Shown here in pieces: positions 20,009-31,254 of a DNA stretch of 64,000 nucleotides. Numbering within the stretch: position 1 is the stretch's first letter; every line of letters begins with the position of its first letter. Made by a program: the position numbers and the translations under genes. Below the pieces are notes generated by a model. That model was not told where the DNA came from. It searched no databases and saw only the letters and a list, made by a program, of their open reading frames with translations. Location: the NCBI GenBank assembly GCA_951799405.1, contig OX637351.1, forward strand, positions 7,596,251 to 7,660,250, given 5' to 3'. This stretch comes from Agapetus fuscipes (Eukaryota > Arthropoda > Insecta > Trichoptera > Glossosomatidae).

Positions 20009-20305
20009 TTTTTAGGATGATTTATTTGGTGAGCGCTGTTTTTGTGTGAATCACACCTCAAGAGCTCTCTGCAAGCTTGGTCGTCGCTGTAGAAAGCGCC
20101 GATTCTCAAGCAAGAACCAGATGCTGTAAGGCTGGATGGTCCTTTGGTGACCGGTCTTTGGTAAAGGGATATGAATTTTTCACCCAGCGAAGAGTATAGT
20201 TGAAAATATAAATAGTATTATTTTTGTGCTCCGTCGGGATTCGAACCCTCGGCCTTCCATTTTCGAGACCGAAGCGCTAACCACTAGACTACAGACAGGT
20301 CTAAG
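20009..20305 (-). mobile_element. SINE-A full-length copy
   Basis: Minus-strand copy with head remnant AGACCTGTCTGTAGTCTAG and the CR1-like tail. Confidence 0.9.
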
Positions 20306-20596
20306 CGAAACACTTCTCTAGTGCTTCGTTTCGTACTCAGTCTACCGTAAAAATTACCTATGTATTTATCAAAAATTACTGGGTTCGAAATAGCAGCAAG
20401 ACATTTTTGGACAAATACATTAAATTACAATAGAAATAGGGAATAGTAACCTATTAGCCTATTTCGTGACATGATTAAACGGTCCTTAGTTTTTACTCAA
20501 GTGGAAATGAATGCAAGTAACTTGTAACAATAGGAGCGTGGGATCTTAAAAATGAGGTCAATTTAATGATTTAAAAAATAATAAGTACCTACGCTA
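20306..20596. other. Unassigned stretch
   Basis: Nothing recognised. Confidence 0.4.
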
Positions 20597-20850
20597 CTGT
20601 AACTCGGCTACACATAAAGTGTAACTGCTTGACGCGTTCTGCCCGAAGGGTTTGCATGTGGCGAGTAAACCTATCTAACATTTTTAATTTCACGCTTACA
20701 AATGCTTTATGTGTACTTACAAATTAAAAACCAAACCTTAAATAAACATAATACCTACAACTTTTGCCGACCTCCCCTGAAACAGGGGTGACAATGGCAA
20801 AGTGAACCATTTTTTACAGTGTGGGTGGCCAGCCTCACACCAACCTATGG
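20597..20850 (-). mobile_element. SINE-B 3' fragment followed by RTE-A 3' fragment
   Basis: 20597-20685 is SINE-B 3' sequence (GTAACTCGGCTACACATAAA). 20690-20850 is RTE-A 3' UTR on the same strand (CACGCTTACAAATGC to CCTATGGTCAGGAA). Confidence 0.78.
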
Positions 20851-20904
20851 TCAGGAATCACATCTGTGCTGAAAATGTTCCGATTTTACTTTAAACTTCT
20901 TACC

Positions 20905-21190
20905 ATGTTATCCCCGAAGGGTTTTGGATGTGGCAAGTTGAACATATTTATTTTTACAGGTAAGGGGGCCGGCCTTTCGACAACCACTTCTGTTAAAGTG
21001 GGGGTTTCCCACTTCCCGAGGGGGCTGGTACTTATTTCTTGTGAAGGCTGAGTAAACCTTGCCAGTATTTTATTTTTGGCTTTTGAAATAAACACTGAAA
21101 CGGGATATCATTTCTAGCACCCTCTGGGATTTGAACCCAAGCTCTTGACATGTAATGAAAGCACTTCATCAACTGAGCTATCGACCGGAA
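20905..21190 (-). mobile_element. SINE-B nearly full copy
   Basis: From CCGGTCGATAGCTCAGTTG (minus strand) to GGGGATAACATGGTA. Confidence 0.88.
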
Positions 21191-21202
21191 TGTACGCTAT
21201 GT

Positions 21203-21405
21203 CTAATCTAAACTAATTTAATCTAAGTTGCAAAGATAATATGTTACATTGGCGATTCACATTATATGCGTTCTCACAAGCAGACACGTACAAGTTCGCG
21301 CTTGCAATGCCGCATGTGAACCTACAACATAAAAACACAAATCTCAAATTGACATACACCCTGCAACTCTTGCCGTCCTTCCCTGAAACAGGGGTTGACA
21401 GTATG
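21203..21405 (-). mobile_element. RTE-A 3' end
   Basis: Tail TAATCTAAGTTGCAAAGATA through CCTTCCCTGAAACAGGGG. Confidence 0.85.
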
Positions 21406-21742
21406 TACTTTGTAAAAACGATTTATTTTCCTAATTAAAAATACCTGTTAAAAAAAACACCATACTGTCAAAAGAGAAAGAAATAAAAACATGTTATGGA
21501 TAAAATGATGTTAAAATAAACACCATATGCCGGGCATTTAAACTGTTTAAAATATTCAATCTATTCTTATCGAAATCCGCTACCCTATTAAAAAAAACGA
21601 ATTGAAATTTAGTTACAAAAATATATTTGTTGCACCCTTTGTTTAAAAGGAGATATAAATTCGTTATTAGCGTAAAACCTTGCTATAACGAATACAAAGT
21701 CCTTTGATAGATTTAGATTAAATAATAAAAAAATAATAATTC
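21406..21742. other. Unassigned AT-rich stretch
   Basis: Nothing recognised. Confidence 0.4.
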
Positions 21743-21955
21743 GACCGGTCCGTAGTCTAAATTGGTAACGTTTCGGGCTCGTAAATGGAAGGTCGTGGGT
21801 TCGTATGCGAAGCACAAAAATATACAATTTATATTATCAAATGTGCTCTCAGCTAGATTGGTTGCTCAATTGGTGGAATGCTTGCATTCCATGCATAGAG
21901 CAAGGCATTGGCAAAGTGAACCATTTTTTACAGCATGGGTAGCCAGCCTCATTAA
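21743..21955. mobile_element. Three-part repeat mosaic
   Basis: A 5' SINE-A piece (+, 21743-21853), a SINE-B head piece (+, 21862-21905) and an RTE-A 3' UTR piece (-, 21906-21955) are joined without spacers. Confidence 0.75.
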
Positions 21956-21963
21956 AAAAAAAA

Positions 21964-22258
21964 TTAGGCTGATTTATTTGGTGAGCGCTGTTTTTGTGTG
22001 AATCATACCTTAAGAGCCCTCTGCGAGCTTGGTCGTCGGTGTAAAAAGCGCCAATTATCAAGCGAGACCCAGTTGCTTTAAGGCTGGATGGACCTTTTTA
22101 TGACTGGTCTTTGGTAAAGGTTTATGAACCTTTCAACCCAGCAAAGAGCAAATTTGAAAATATAAATGGTTTATTTTTTGTGCTCCGTCGGGATTCGAAC
22201 CCACAACCTTCCATTTACGAGTCCAAAGTGTTACCACTGGACTACGGACCATGCCAAC
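21964..22258 (-). mobile_element. SINE-A full-length copy
   Basis: Minus-strand copy from GGTCCGTAGTCCAGTGG to the CR1-like tail CACCAAATAAATCAGCCTAA. Confidence 0.9.
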
Positions 22259-22834
22259 ATATAAATCAAGGAATATCCCCATTTCACTAATTTAATCAAA
22301 CCATACCTTTCTCAGTCTTCCCCTCTTACCTATTGCATTCCGTCTTTAGATAGTTTTTGTCAAGCGTTCATCGTGCATTTATTCCAAATGCCAATTAGAA
22401 AAATCCTTACCCCAGAAAGTTCGTTACCCCAAAATGTAACGAATTAAAGAAAAAATCCGTTGAAAAACTATATCAATTTACGAATCAAAGCGGTAACAGC
22501 CCTGCGTGTTGATTTTTCCTACCATTTTTAATCAAATTCCTTTGTTTTCTGGTGTCACTTCGGGAGCTAGTGTTGGGGTCGAATATGTACCACCCGGTAC
22601 AACGTTTCACGGGGGTTATTTCTGGGTTAATTTAGTGTTAATTTACGTAAATTTGATTTGGGGTCAGAATCACCCAAGCGCATACAAAATACACTAAAAT
22701 GACGGAATTTGATCTATTATTTCTGTACGCTGACAAAGGGTCAGGTGATTTTTTTGAAAAAGGATGTATTTGTTTTTTTTTATGAAATTTTTCAGCGGAA
22801 ATTTTGTAGAACTCCATTTGAAAAATATATATAT
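22259..22834. other. Unassigned AT-rich stretch
   Basis: No repeat or coding signal recognised. Confidence 0.4.
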
Positions 22835-23215
22835 AAGAAAAGGAGAGCTTGTATGAAGAAGGCTATGACTCTGGATGAAATGAAAGAAGTATATAACGAC
22901 AGAGAGAAATGGCGGTTAATCTGTAATCTTGGCGGCTGGGACTAGGGTTTTTAAAATTATAATTTTGTATTGTGTTTTAGTTTTAATGCCTATACATATT
23001 ATTTGTTGATTTACAAAATGAAATTTGTTGTGTATGTTCCTTGACTTACAGGTTGGTATGCGGCTGACCCCCATGCTGTAGAACATGGTTCACTTTGCCA
23101 ATGTCAACCCTTTTCAAGGGAAAGTCGGCAAGAGCTGCAGGGTACATTTTCAATTGAGATTGGGTTTTATATTGTAGGTTCACATGCGGCATGTTTAACC
23201 GCAAACTTAAACGTG
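22835..23215 (+). mobile_element. RTE-A 3' end with readable ORF terminus
   Basis: The start encodes KRRACMKKAMTLDEMKEVYN then DREKWRLICNLGGWD and a stop, followed by the 3' UTR. It shows directly that the repeated 3' sequence belongs to an RTE-type ORF. Confidence 0.88.
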
Positions 23216-23221
23216 CCGCAT

Positions 23222-24080
23222 TTGTATTTACTAGGGATGGCCTACCTTCGCAGATGCGTCTCCACTTATTTTTGTCCTTGCATACCTCTTTAACCTCTGT
23301 TATGTTATTTTATAACATATAAAAAAAAAACAATCCCGAAGTGTGCAGTGTGTGTTTGTGGGCCGAACGGAGCCGAATGGTCACGGAAGCGGCCGAACTG
23401 CGCCGCGTGATGTGATCGGGCCGTCGGTCATCAGTTCCCGGCAAGATGTCAACCGACTAAGACGTCAGCGACCAAGCACCAAGCGGTGCAAGAGGGGGCA
23501 CTACAATGGAGCTCCCTCCCCCCCATCTACTTGGATTTCCTGCCAGCAAGGCACCCGCCTTGTGGACCAGAGGCATAGGAGCGCCCACCCAGGGGCTCCC
23601 ACGTGTGGAGGCGTCCGCCTTGTGAGCCGCCGCTAGCCTGGGGCGCTGACCCAGGCCTTCCGTTCGGAACACCAGGCAACAGAATAGGGAGTGTTCTAGG
23701 GACAACCTGCAGGTCGTACCAATCCCTAAATTCCCCTTTTTCCCCATATTAGTAGATTAAATAAACCCTTATTTGTTCATGTTAAACTTATCTTTTAATT
23801 ATACAACCTTCCCAGGATACAAGTAAGCAATGCCAAAGAAAGAACCCCACGCCCTGAGAGTGATGCTGATGAGAGCTAGCCGGATGTAAGTATCCTGAAG
23901 ATACCTTTCAATTAACATAACACCTCTTTAACACTCATCACTTTTTTCATATATAGTCTTCTCTGATTCTCACTCTGCAGGTCTCGTTCTTTCGCAATCT
24001 CACCTATTTGGTCTATCCAATCCTTTCTCGGTCTTCTTCTTCCACGCTTTCCTCTGACATTTCTTCTGTAAGCTTTCTCC
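23222..24080 (-). pseudogene. RTE-B fragment split by a solo LTR
   Basis: 23222-23297 and 23923-24080 are adjoining parts of an RTE-B copy on the minus strand, separated only by the LTR below. Confidence 0.78.
23298..23922. mobile_element. Solo LTR, 625 bp
   Basis: The sequence begins TGTTATGTTA and ends TAACATAACA, a perfect 10-base inverted terminus with TG...CA ends. It is flanked by the 4-base duplication CCTC at 23294-23297 and 23923-23926. The interior is GC-rich, unlike the surroundings, and has AATAAA at 23760-23765. No gag or pol sequence is present. The superfamily (Gypsy or BEL/Pao) cannot be decided. Confidence 0.85.
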
Positions 24081-24136
24081 GTTAGTCGTTCATCATACGT
24101 CGTACACTCACTGCAAGTTGCTAGTGCTAGAAAACA

Positions 24137-24435
24137 CGGTAAGGAGTAACACTATTTGTGTAGCTTAGTTGCGTATGAATACGGTATCTTAAATCTGCAA
24201 AGTTGCAAAGATATATTACATTCAAGACAATAATTAAATGATTACCCACAAGCAGACTAGTATACGTTTGCGCTTAAACATGCCGCATGTGAACCTACAA
24301 TTTACACCCAATGTCAAATAAACGCAAGCCCTGCAACTTTTGCCGACCTTCCCTGAAACAGGGGTGACATTAGCAAAGTGAATCATTTTTTAAAGTATGG
24401 GTGGTCAGCCTCATACCAACGTATAAGTCGAGGAG
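24137..24435. mobile_element. SINE-B 3' end then RTE-A 3' end
   Basis: 24137-24180 is a SINE-B terminus on the plus strand (TTTGTGTAGCTTAGTTGCGT). 24190-24435 is RTE-A on the minus strand. Confidence 0.78.
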
Positions 24436-24817
24436 TCATAGTAAAATGTAAATCTCTGACCACCCTCTGTTTTACGAACCCTTCTTACCTTTTACCGCAC
24501 GCGCAAGATACGACAGGTGACAAAATGTTACATTATCGACCAAACATAAAAAAAAAACACTCTGCGGTCAGTGAAGTGGCTGCATATGCTGGTACGGAAA
24601 CAAAATAATAATAGAGCAATTGAAGCAATTGGGGTTTCACACGTGGGTGTTTTTTGGTTTCCAAAATAATGACTCCAATCACGATACTGTTTTGTGATTG
24701 TGTCCGGTCGATTGGCATTGACAAAAGTTAACCAAGTTTTTACAGTAGATAATTGTCAAATATTTTGACATATCGCTGCCTTAGTTCTTGATTGCCGTAT
24801 ATATCATTAAGCTAATT
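24436..24817. other. Unassigned stretch
   Basis: Nothing recognised. Confidence 0.4.
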
Positions 24818-25010
24818 TTACATGAGCAATGTTTGCATGTGTACTGGACCAATGTGTCTTAAAATCGATGAAAAATTTTTTTGAAACAACTCTCTAATTA
24901 TCGAGTTTTACGTTTTTTCTTAGCTCAGATTGTTTAGAATTTGATTCTTAAGACAACTGCATTAGAAAGTCATATTTGACAGAATTGGTCTATACGGCAA
25001 ACAAAAACTG
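24818..25010 (+). repeat. Unclassified dispersed repeat, second copy
   Basis: Relative of 4607-4830. Confidence 0.55.
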
Positions 25011-25385
25011 AGGGAGCGATATGTTAGCATGAAATCCTGACATCTATGTATATTTTTATTTACCTTTTTGTTGACATTCAAATTAATTCAATTGAGTAGG
25101 TACAAAATTAACATTTTATATTACTATTTGATTTCTCCAAGTTGGTAATATTGATCTTTGAAGTTTTCTTAAGTTTTTACAGCTTTTTTAACCTCTTCCT
25201 CTCTGACTGTCAAAGAGACAACACTCTCTCTCCTTCAGTAAATTTTACATCAAATAAAACCAAATCCATCTGAAGAATTTAAGGTTTTATTATTTCAAGA
25301 ACCAGTGCTGGGATCCCAAAATCAAAATTGCTATTACATCATTCAAGATTCTCAGGATCCTAAACCAATCTTTTTAAAATAATAA
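25011..25385. other. Unassigned AT-rich stretch
   Basis: Nothing recognised. Confidence 0.4.
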
Positions 25386-25660
25386 TATTAGGATGCTTTA
25401 TTTGGTGAGCGCTGTTTTTTTGTGTGAATCACACCTCAAGAGAGCTTGGTTGTCGCTATAGAAAACGGCAATTCTCAAACTAGATCCAGTTGCTGTAAGT
25501 CTGGATGGACCTTTAATGGCCGGTTTTTGATAAAGGTACCTAGCGATGAGCATATTTGAAAATAAAAATGGTATATATTTTTTGCTCCGCCGGGATTCGA
25601 ACCCACAACCTTCCATTGACGAGTCAGAGGTGTTAACCACTAGACTACAGACTAGTCTAT
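25386..25660 (-). mobile_element. SINE-A copy with small internal deletion
   Basis: Minus-strand copy lacking the usual ATGAATTTTTCAACCCAG segment. Confidence 0.88.
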
Positions 25661-25667
25661 CATGTGT

Positions 25668-26045
25668 CATCAGCCTCTAATCTAAACTTATCTAAGTTGG
25701 AAAGATATGTAACATTCAGGAATCACATTATATGCATTTTCAAGTATAAATTCGCGAAAAACCAAAAAAAAATCCAAATCTCAAATGAAGATACACCCTG
25801 CAACTCTTGCCGACCTTCCCTGAAACAGGGATGGCATTGGCAAAGTGAACCATATTCTACAGCATGGGTGGTCGGCCGCATACCAACCTATAAGTCATGG
25901 AACATACACAAGTTACTAATTTTTTTAAATCAACAAATCATAAGTACGGACATCAAAACCAAAACATAATATAAAATTATTATTTAAAAACCCCAGTCCT
26001 AGCCGCCAACATTACAAATCAACCCTTATTTCTTTCTGTCCTTAT
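25668..26045 (-). mobile_element. RTE-A 3' end
   Basis: Long copy reaching the last ORF codons (complement of GTCCTTATC near 26040). Confidence 0.87.
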
Positions 26046-26493
26046 CTATAATCAATTGGACAAAATGGCTACGTATGACTACACCACGGCAACGTTTGAC
26101 AGGAGTAAGACAAATAAAAAGAATAGCATGTATCAATGCAGTATGTTAGTTTCCGCTCCTGTATGTAATTACTCAATGACCGACATCTTTGCAACTTAGA
26201 TTATACATTTGTGGCGTACCGGTCCGCTGAATGTAAATTCGTAACGGCCCCTGCATAATTTTCAATAAGTTACCTGCACATGGCGAAAATGTATAAATAA
26301 TATATGAAGTATAGTAGGAATTAGCATTCCTGCCAACCCAACAGACGACACGACTAATTTATGTATTTATAATTTAATCTATTTACATAATAAGTGTAAT
26401 ATTTAAGGGTGCGGGATATAATTACGACTATATTTGTACCTGCATTTTATTTTAGAAAGATTTTTTTTTACAAATATAAGGACATATTCGTAA
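26046..26493. other. Unassigned AT-rich stretch
   Basis: Only a tiny RTE-A terminus (TTTGCAACTTAGATTATAC, about 26190) is recognised. Confidence 0.4.
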
Positions 26494-26913
26494 TATCGAC
26501 GTTTAAAAGGCAGAAGGGCATAAACGACATAAACTTAATTGCTCAGGAGAGCAGTTGAAAGTTTGAGATTGCAGAAAAATGACATAAGTTTTTTTTTTTT
26601 TATCATATCGTAAAATCAACACAGCTCAAAAATTAATAAAATAAAGGCATTTATTGGCATTCCTATTAATCTGGTTTTATGATTATTTTATGTCACAAGC
26701 GCCTTTAGGACAACAAAGGCCCAAATCTTGTCGGTTACACCAAAACCATACTTCGAAAACGCAGTTGTTTGCTTGAGCATAAACAACACAAAAATAATCT
26801 TGGGGCTATGGGAGTTAGCGCATTAGAAAGAGGCGAAAGTTTAAGTAGGATAGCATTCATAACTCATTTTTGACCAAAATGTCGCTTATCTACTGCCTTT
26901 TAACCGTCGATAT
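26494..26913. mobile_element. MITE-T, most complete copy (about 420 bp)
   Basis: The ends are ATATCGACGTTTAAAAGGCA and ATATCGACGGTTAAAAGGCA read inward, extending as diverging inverted repeats through CATAAACGACA / GATAAGCGACA. No transposase is present. The interior contains ATAAAGGCATTTATTGGCAT and AAGCGCCTTTAGGACAA, shared with the copies at 32502-33111 and 57929-58592. Confidence 0.87.
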
Positions 26914-27212
26914 CCAGATACCTACCCAGGGATATCCAGAGTCGTAATAAAAGGAGAGCTTGCGTGAAGAAGGTTATGACTCTGGATGAAATGAAAGAAG
27001 TATATAAAAATGGTTACCTTTGCCAATGTCACCCCTGTTTCAGGGAAGGTCAACAAAAGTTGGAGGGTTCATGTTCATTTGAGGTTTGGTTTAAATTTGT
27101 AAGTACCTACACATTCAGCATTTTAAGCGCGACCTTACACATTTCTGTTTGTGGGCAATGGGCATGCATTTGATTTGAGTTTTGAATGTTAATATATCTT
27201 TGCAACTATTGT
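26914..27212 (+). mobile_element. RTE-A 3' end with internal deletion
   Basis: Starts at the recurrent boundary, then jumps from the ORF codons GAAGTATATAA directly to AATGGTTACCTTTGCC in the 3' UTR. Confidence 0.83.
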
Positions 27213-27229
27213 TTTTTTTTACGATTTTT

Positions 27230-27400
27230 ATGTATTAAGTGATTAATTTTAATTTAAGATAAGTTGGAATCCTCCCCAAAACACAAGCTATGCTTACTTT
27301 GGGGAGTATTTATTGTAATTAGATTTTGTAAATTTATTTTTGTTGTAATATTTTGTATATATTGATAAAAACAATAAAGACCTTATGAATTATGAACTTC
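27230..27400 (+). other. Probable retroelement 3' terminus with hairpin
   Basis: Arms CTCCCCAAA (27283) and TTTGGGGAG, with an inner AAGC/GCTT stem, are followed by AATAAAGACC. The layout resembles a retroelement 3' UTR end but the parent is not recognised. Confidence 0.45.
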
Positions 27401-27736
27401 GATTATGGATTATGGATTTCATTTTTCTTACAAAATAAGAAAAACCACAATCAGCTCCTAACATCTTGGCAGTTTTTAATAATTATTATTATTTTTAACA
27501 TCGCCCACGCGCGGCCTGTCGTTTAGTATGCGAGTTTTTTGTGGGCTGCCATCTGCCGCGGCAGAGTATTGTCGATGACTATTTGCATAGACAAGAATCT
27601 CTCGGTGTTTATATTATTATGTTTCGTGGCTTTTTTTAATATAGGGTCAGTAGAACTTTGAAATTTCGAATGCGGTCCCAATAACTTGGCATGGGTTTTA
27701 TTCTTTAGATTATTTTCAAGGCCAATTTAAGATAAC
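27401..27736. other. Sequence upstream of the intact reverse transcriptase ORF
   Basis: No endonuclease coding sequence is readable here. It may include the truncated 5' edge of the element. Confidence 0.4.
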
Positions 27737-29617
27737 ATGTACAAGTATCTTAAGAGCCCTTTATACCCTAAATCTTCCGTTTTTGTTTCTTACACTTTAT
27801 GGTCTTGGCAAAAGGAAAATTTGCAATTCTTTCAATCTTATTTGCAATCTATTGAAAACTCGTTGAAAAATTCACCCAAAGCTTTTTGGAGTTATGTAAA
27901 CTCCAAAAAACAATCAAACTCCATACCACGAGAAGTCCACTATCAAAATGCCTCTGCCTCAGGTGGGGTAGAGGTAAGTAACCTATTCTCAGAGTATTTC
28001 TCATCTGTCTTTATCAAATCTAAAGGCACAATAATAAAAGAAACCTCGTTGGCACATGACTCTGTATGCCATTTATCTCTTAATAAAGATGAACTCTTTA
28101 AAATTATGAAAAATCTCGATATAAATAAAGGTACCGGTAGTGATGATATACCCAACATTTTTGTTAAGGAATGTGCAGATGCATTGATTGATCCTCTTTT
28201 CAGTATATTTGTAAAATCTCTTAATGAAGGCGTGTTCCCATGTCTGTGGAAAACTTCTAGAATTGTCCCTGTATTTAAATCGGGAGACAGGTCAAATGTC
28301 AAAAATTATAGACCAATAAGTCTGTTACCATGTTTTGGTAGATTATTTGAAAAGATCGTACATGGGCACTTGTATCACCATGTAAGCCCACTTCTTATTA
28401 AGGGTCAACATGGGTTTATACCCAAAAAATCAACTAGTACCAACCTTTATGAGTTTGTGAATTGTATTAGCGAGTGTCTCGACTCAAGAACTCAGGTAGA
28501 TGCAATTTATACAGACTTCAGCAAGGCCTTTGATCGTGTTGACCATGCAATTCTCCTACAGAAGTTACACAACATGGGAATTACTGGCAAACTTCTAAAT
28601 TGGATTGGTTCATATCTTTGCGATAGAACACAGATTGTTTCAGTGAGCGGTTTTGATTCTGAACCAGTCCAATCTACCTCCGGAGTTCCACAGGGCTCCC
28701 ATCTTGGACCGCTACTATTCTCGGTCTTTATAAATGATTTAGGATCAAATCTTATTTGTGACTATCTTATATATGCCGATGATCTGAAGATGTTTACGCC
28801 TGTGCACTCCGTTTGCGATTGCCTTAAGCTTCAAAATGACCTCAATACCTTAGCAAAATGGAGTGAAAACAATAATATGCTACTCAACTCCGATAAATGC
28901 TACTTTATTAGATTTACTCGCAATAAAAAAGTACTGAGTTTTTCCTATAGCGTAAGTGGCACAGAGCTAACAAAAGTGACATCAATTAAAGATCTCGGAA
29001 TTATCCTGGACGCTGAGTTAACGTTTAAAGATCACTATGATCTCATCACGCAGAAGTCCTTTAAAACTTTGGGTTTCCTATTAAGAACAGCAAAACCTTT
29101 CAAGCAGCCCTATAGTGTAATCACACTTTACTATGCCCTAGTCCGCAGTCTTCTCGAATACCAGTCTTTTATTTGGTCCCCGTACTATACATTGCACAAT
29201 GACAAGATCGAGCGTGTCCAAAGATACTTTACAAGAATTCTGTGTTATCGAGCGGAGCACGGTGGTCGTTTGGACTATGAGGAGCGCCTATCTCTTTTTA
29301 ATATGGAAAAATTATCAGTCAGGCGAAATGTCGCCGAATTGATGTACCTTCGTAAGTTAGTCCAGGGTAACTTGGACACCTCGGACTTGGAACTACTGTG
29401 CTTTTACGCTAACTCTAAACTAAGAAGTGGGCAATTATTTCGCCTAAAAAAATATAACACCAATGTAGGGCATTTCTGCCCGATTGGACGCATGATGCGA
29501 TCGTATAACAATGTATCGAAAGTCGTACCTAATGTTGATATTTTTTCTGATCCGGTCACTACTTTCAAGCGAGCAATCCTCGTGGCCTTTAAAGCGCAAT
29601 CAATTGTAGACATTTAA
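27737..29617 (+). CDS. Jockey/CR1-type reverse transcriptase, 5'-truncated LINE ORF
   Basis: The 626-codon frame has no stop or frameshift. It begins in the linker before the reverse transcriptase (SLKNSPKAFWSYVNSKK at 42-58). It continues through NYRPISLL (190-197), motif A IYTDFSKAFDRVDH with the first catalytic aspartate at 260, motif B TSGVPQGSHLGPLLF (314-328) and the active site YADD (346-349). The C-terminal region carries LEYQSFIWSPYY and ERVQRYFTRILCYR, typical of jockey/CR1-group ORF2. The enzyme copies element RNA into DNA at the chromosomal target. The apurinic-like endonuclease that normally precedes it is absent, so the first ATG is only the first available Met. The copy looks young because the frame is intact. 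Assignment to a precise clade is not possible by eye. Confidence 0.92.
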   Translation: MYKYLKSPLYPKSSVFVSYTLWSWQKENLQFFQSYLQSIENSLKNSPKAFWSYVNSKKQSNSIPREVHYQNASASGGVEVSNLFSEYFSSVFIKSKGTIIKETSLAHDSVCHLSLNKDELFKIMKNLDINKGTGSDDIPNIFVKECADALIDPLFSIFVKSLNEGVFPCLWKTSRIVPVFKSGDRSNVKNYRPISLLPCFGRLFEKIVHGHLYHHVSPLLIKGQHGFIPKKSTSTNLYEFVNCISECLDSRTQVDAIYTDFSKAFDRVDHAILLQKLHNMGITGKLLNWIGSYLCDRTQIVSVSGFDSEPVQSTSGVPQGSHLGPLLFSVFINDLGSNLICDYLIYADDLKMFTPVHSVCDCLKLQNDLNTLAKWSENNNMLLNSDKCYFIRFTRNKKVLSFSYSVSGTELTKVTSIKDLGIILDAELTFKDHYDLITQKSFKTLGFLLRTAKPFKQPYSVITLYYALVRSLLEYQSFIWSPYYTLHNDKIERVQRYFTRILCYRAEHGGRLDYEERLSLFNMEKLSVRRNVAELMYLRKLVQGNLDTSDLELLCFYANSKLRSGQLFRLKKYNTNVGHFCPIGRMMRSYNNVSKVVPNVDIFSDPVTTFKRAILVAFKAQSIVDI

Positions 29618-30240
29618 CAAACTTTATGTAGTATACGTCATTAACTTAGTATGTATACTTCTTTATCCCTCCTTCTTCATATATATATTGATATATATAT
29701 GTATGTATGTAATATTCATATTCCCATCTTTTTTAAACATATTTGACCTGTTTGTAATGGTAAGTGCATTAATATTCAAGCCTTTTTTACTCACCTATCT
29801 ATCATATTATCTGAACGGTAATGAATTAATTCCAAGGTGCTAATCAATTGGAATATTCATTTTTTTTTTTTTTCTCTCTCTTATTTTTTCTTTCTTGTTT
29901 TTTTTTCTGCTTTCGTGATTTTGCCTGCAACATTTTATAATGACGAGCGTTGGGTATTTGTGGCTTAATATACGATTATTATGTATTGACTGGTATTTGC
30001 ACTCAATGTACTCGTCATGAATCAAGCGCGCTTATATTATTATGATGATTAATTATGGTTCATATATTATATAAAATTTAGACAATAAGAATTTTATAAC
30101 AACTAAGTATGTGACAGACACCGTCACTGGAGCATTGATGTCTAGTATGTAATTTATTATGTTTAACTTGTGAAAAAATTGTCAATGATCTGTTGGTGTT
30201 TTTACAAATAAATAAATAAAAAAAAAAAATAAAAAAAAAA
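29618..30240 (+). mobile_element. 3' UTR and A-rich tail of the reverse transcriptase element
   Basis: AT-rich, with AAATAAATAAAT followed by A-runs at 30206-30240, a plausible 3' terminus for the LINE. Confidence 0.65.
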
Positions 30241-30587
30241 GAGTCACAGTAATGAAAAAAATCTAGCATGTTTATTAATTTTGTATCTGAATTATCTAGT
30301 TTAAACAGAATACAAAACTTAAAAATTTACATCACAAAAAAATATTTAAAAAGACACGTTTTTCACATTTTTAGCTACTTTTTCGTGTGTGCTATATTTT
30401 GGAAATATTTGTTTTCTATTTAATAACACAACTATACATTGCTTAGTGAAATATCGGGCCATTTTTTTATAATATCTTTTTTTAATAAATATGGAAAACT
30501 GTATTCTTTGATTTAATGAAAATTTAATTGATTAAGTAGTTTCAGTTTTATACCCTAAAACTGTTGCTTTTTTTGTAGTATTATAGT
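30241..30587. other. Unassigned AT-rich stretch
   Basis: Nothing recognised. Confidence 0.4.
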
Positions 30588-30738
30588 GTAGCCTAGTTCT
30601 AACTGAAGAGGTTGGCGTAAGGTCGGCCCCCATGTCTGTAAAAATAAATATGTACCCTCTCGCCACATGTGAAACCCTTCGGGGATAACGCGGGAAGAAA
30701 TTACACTATATGTGTAGCTTAGTTGCGTTTTTAGTCGT
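30588..30738 (+). mobile_element. SINE-B 3' half
   Basis: From AACTGAAGAGGTTGGCGTAA to GTGTAGCTTAGTTGCGTTT. Confidence 0.88.
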
Positions 30739-31254
30739 GTTGCTATATGCAGCGTCTACCTATACACACATCGATTTATAAATTTTTATGGGTATCCGGG
30801 TAATCCGTTGACTATTCTTGTTTTCGAGCCGACCGCGACGTTTCAAATCGATAGCACGATTCATCATCGGTACCCGGAGTACGAGTTTTTAATGAATACT
30901 GTAAGTATCGAGTAGAGATAGATTAACATCTAATATTCATATTTCATGCACACTAAAAAGCCCATGCGTTTCTTATAAATTGATTCTAATTTGCCTTGTT
31001 ACTGCGAGCCTATTCCGCACCCCTAATCTGAAGGGGTTCCGACATGCGTATTTTCCAGTACGAGCTCCCCGCACCGTGAAACCGCCCGCCCGACTATCGC
31101 GTCCCGTAGCACGGTGTCATAATTTATTCAGCGGTTTACGGTTACTCGCCGAGCAAACGTCATAGCTGACAAACGAGCGTTCGGAATAAGATAAACGGTG
31201 CATACCTTACTTGAAAAACTAAACATCCCTCTGCTTCCTCTTTTTCGTAGCCTT
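30739..31254. other. Unassigned stretch with CpG-rich part
   Basis: 30815-30873 holds, on the minus strand, a GATGATGAATCG-stem-TTGAAACG motif (see findings). 31005-31165 is unusually GC-rich and matches no family here. Confidence 0.4.

Noticed and set aside
23343..23636. Proline/arginine-rich 97-codon frame as a gene
   Set aside because: It lies wholly inside the solo LTR and reflects its GC-rich composition.
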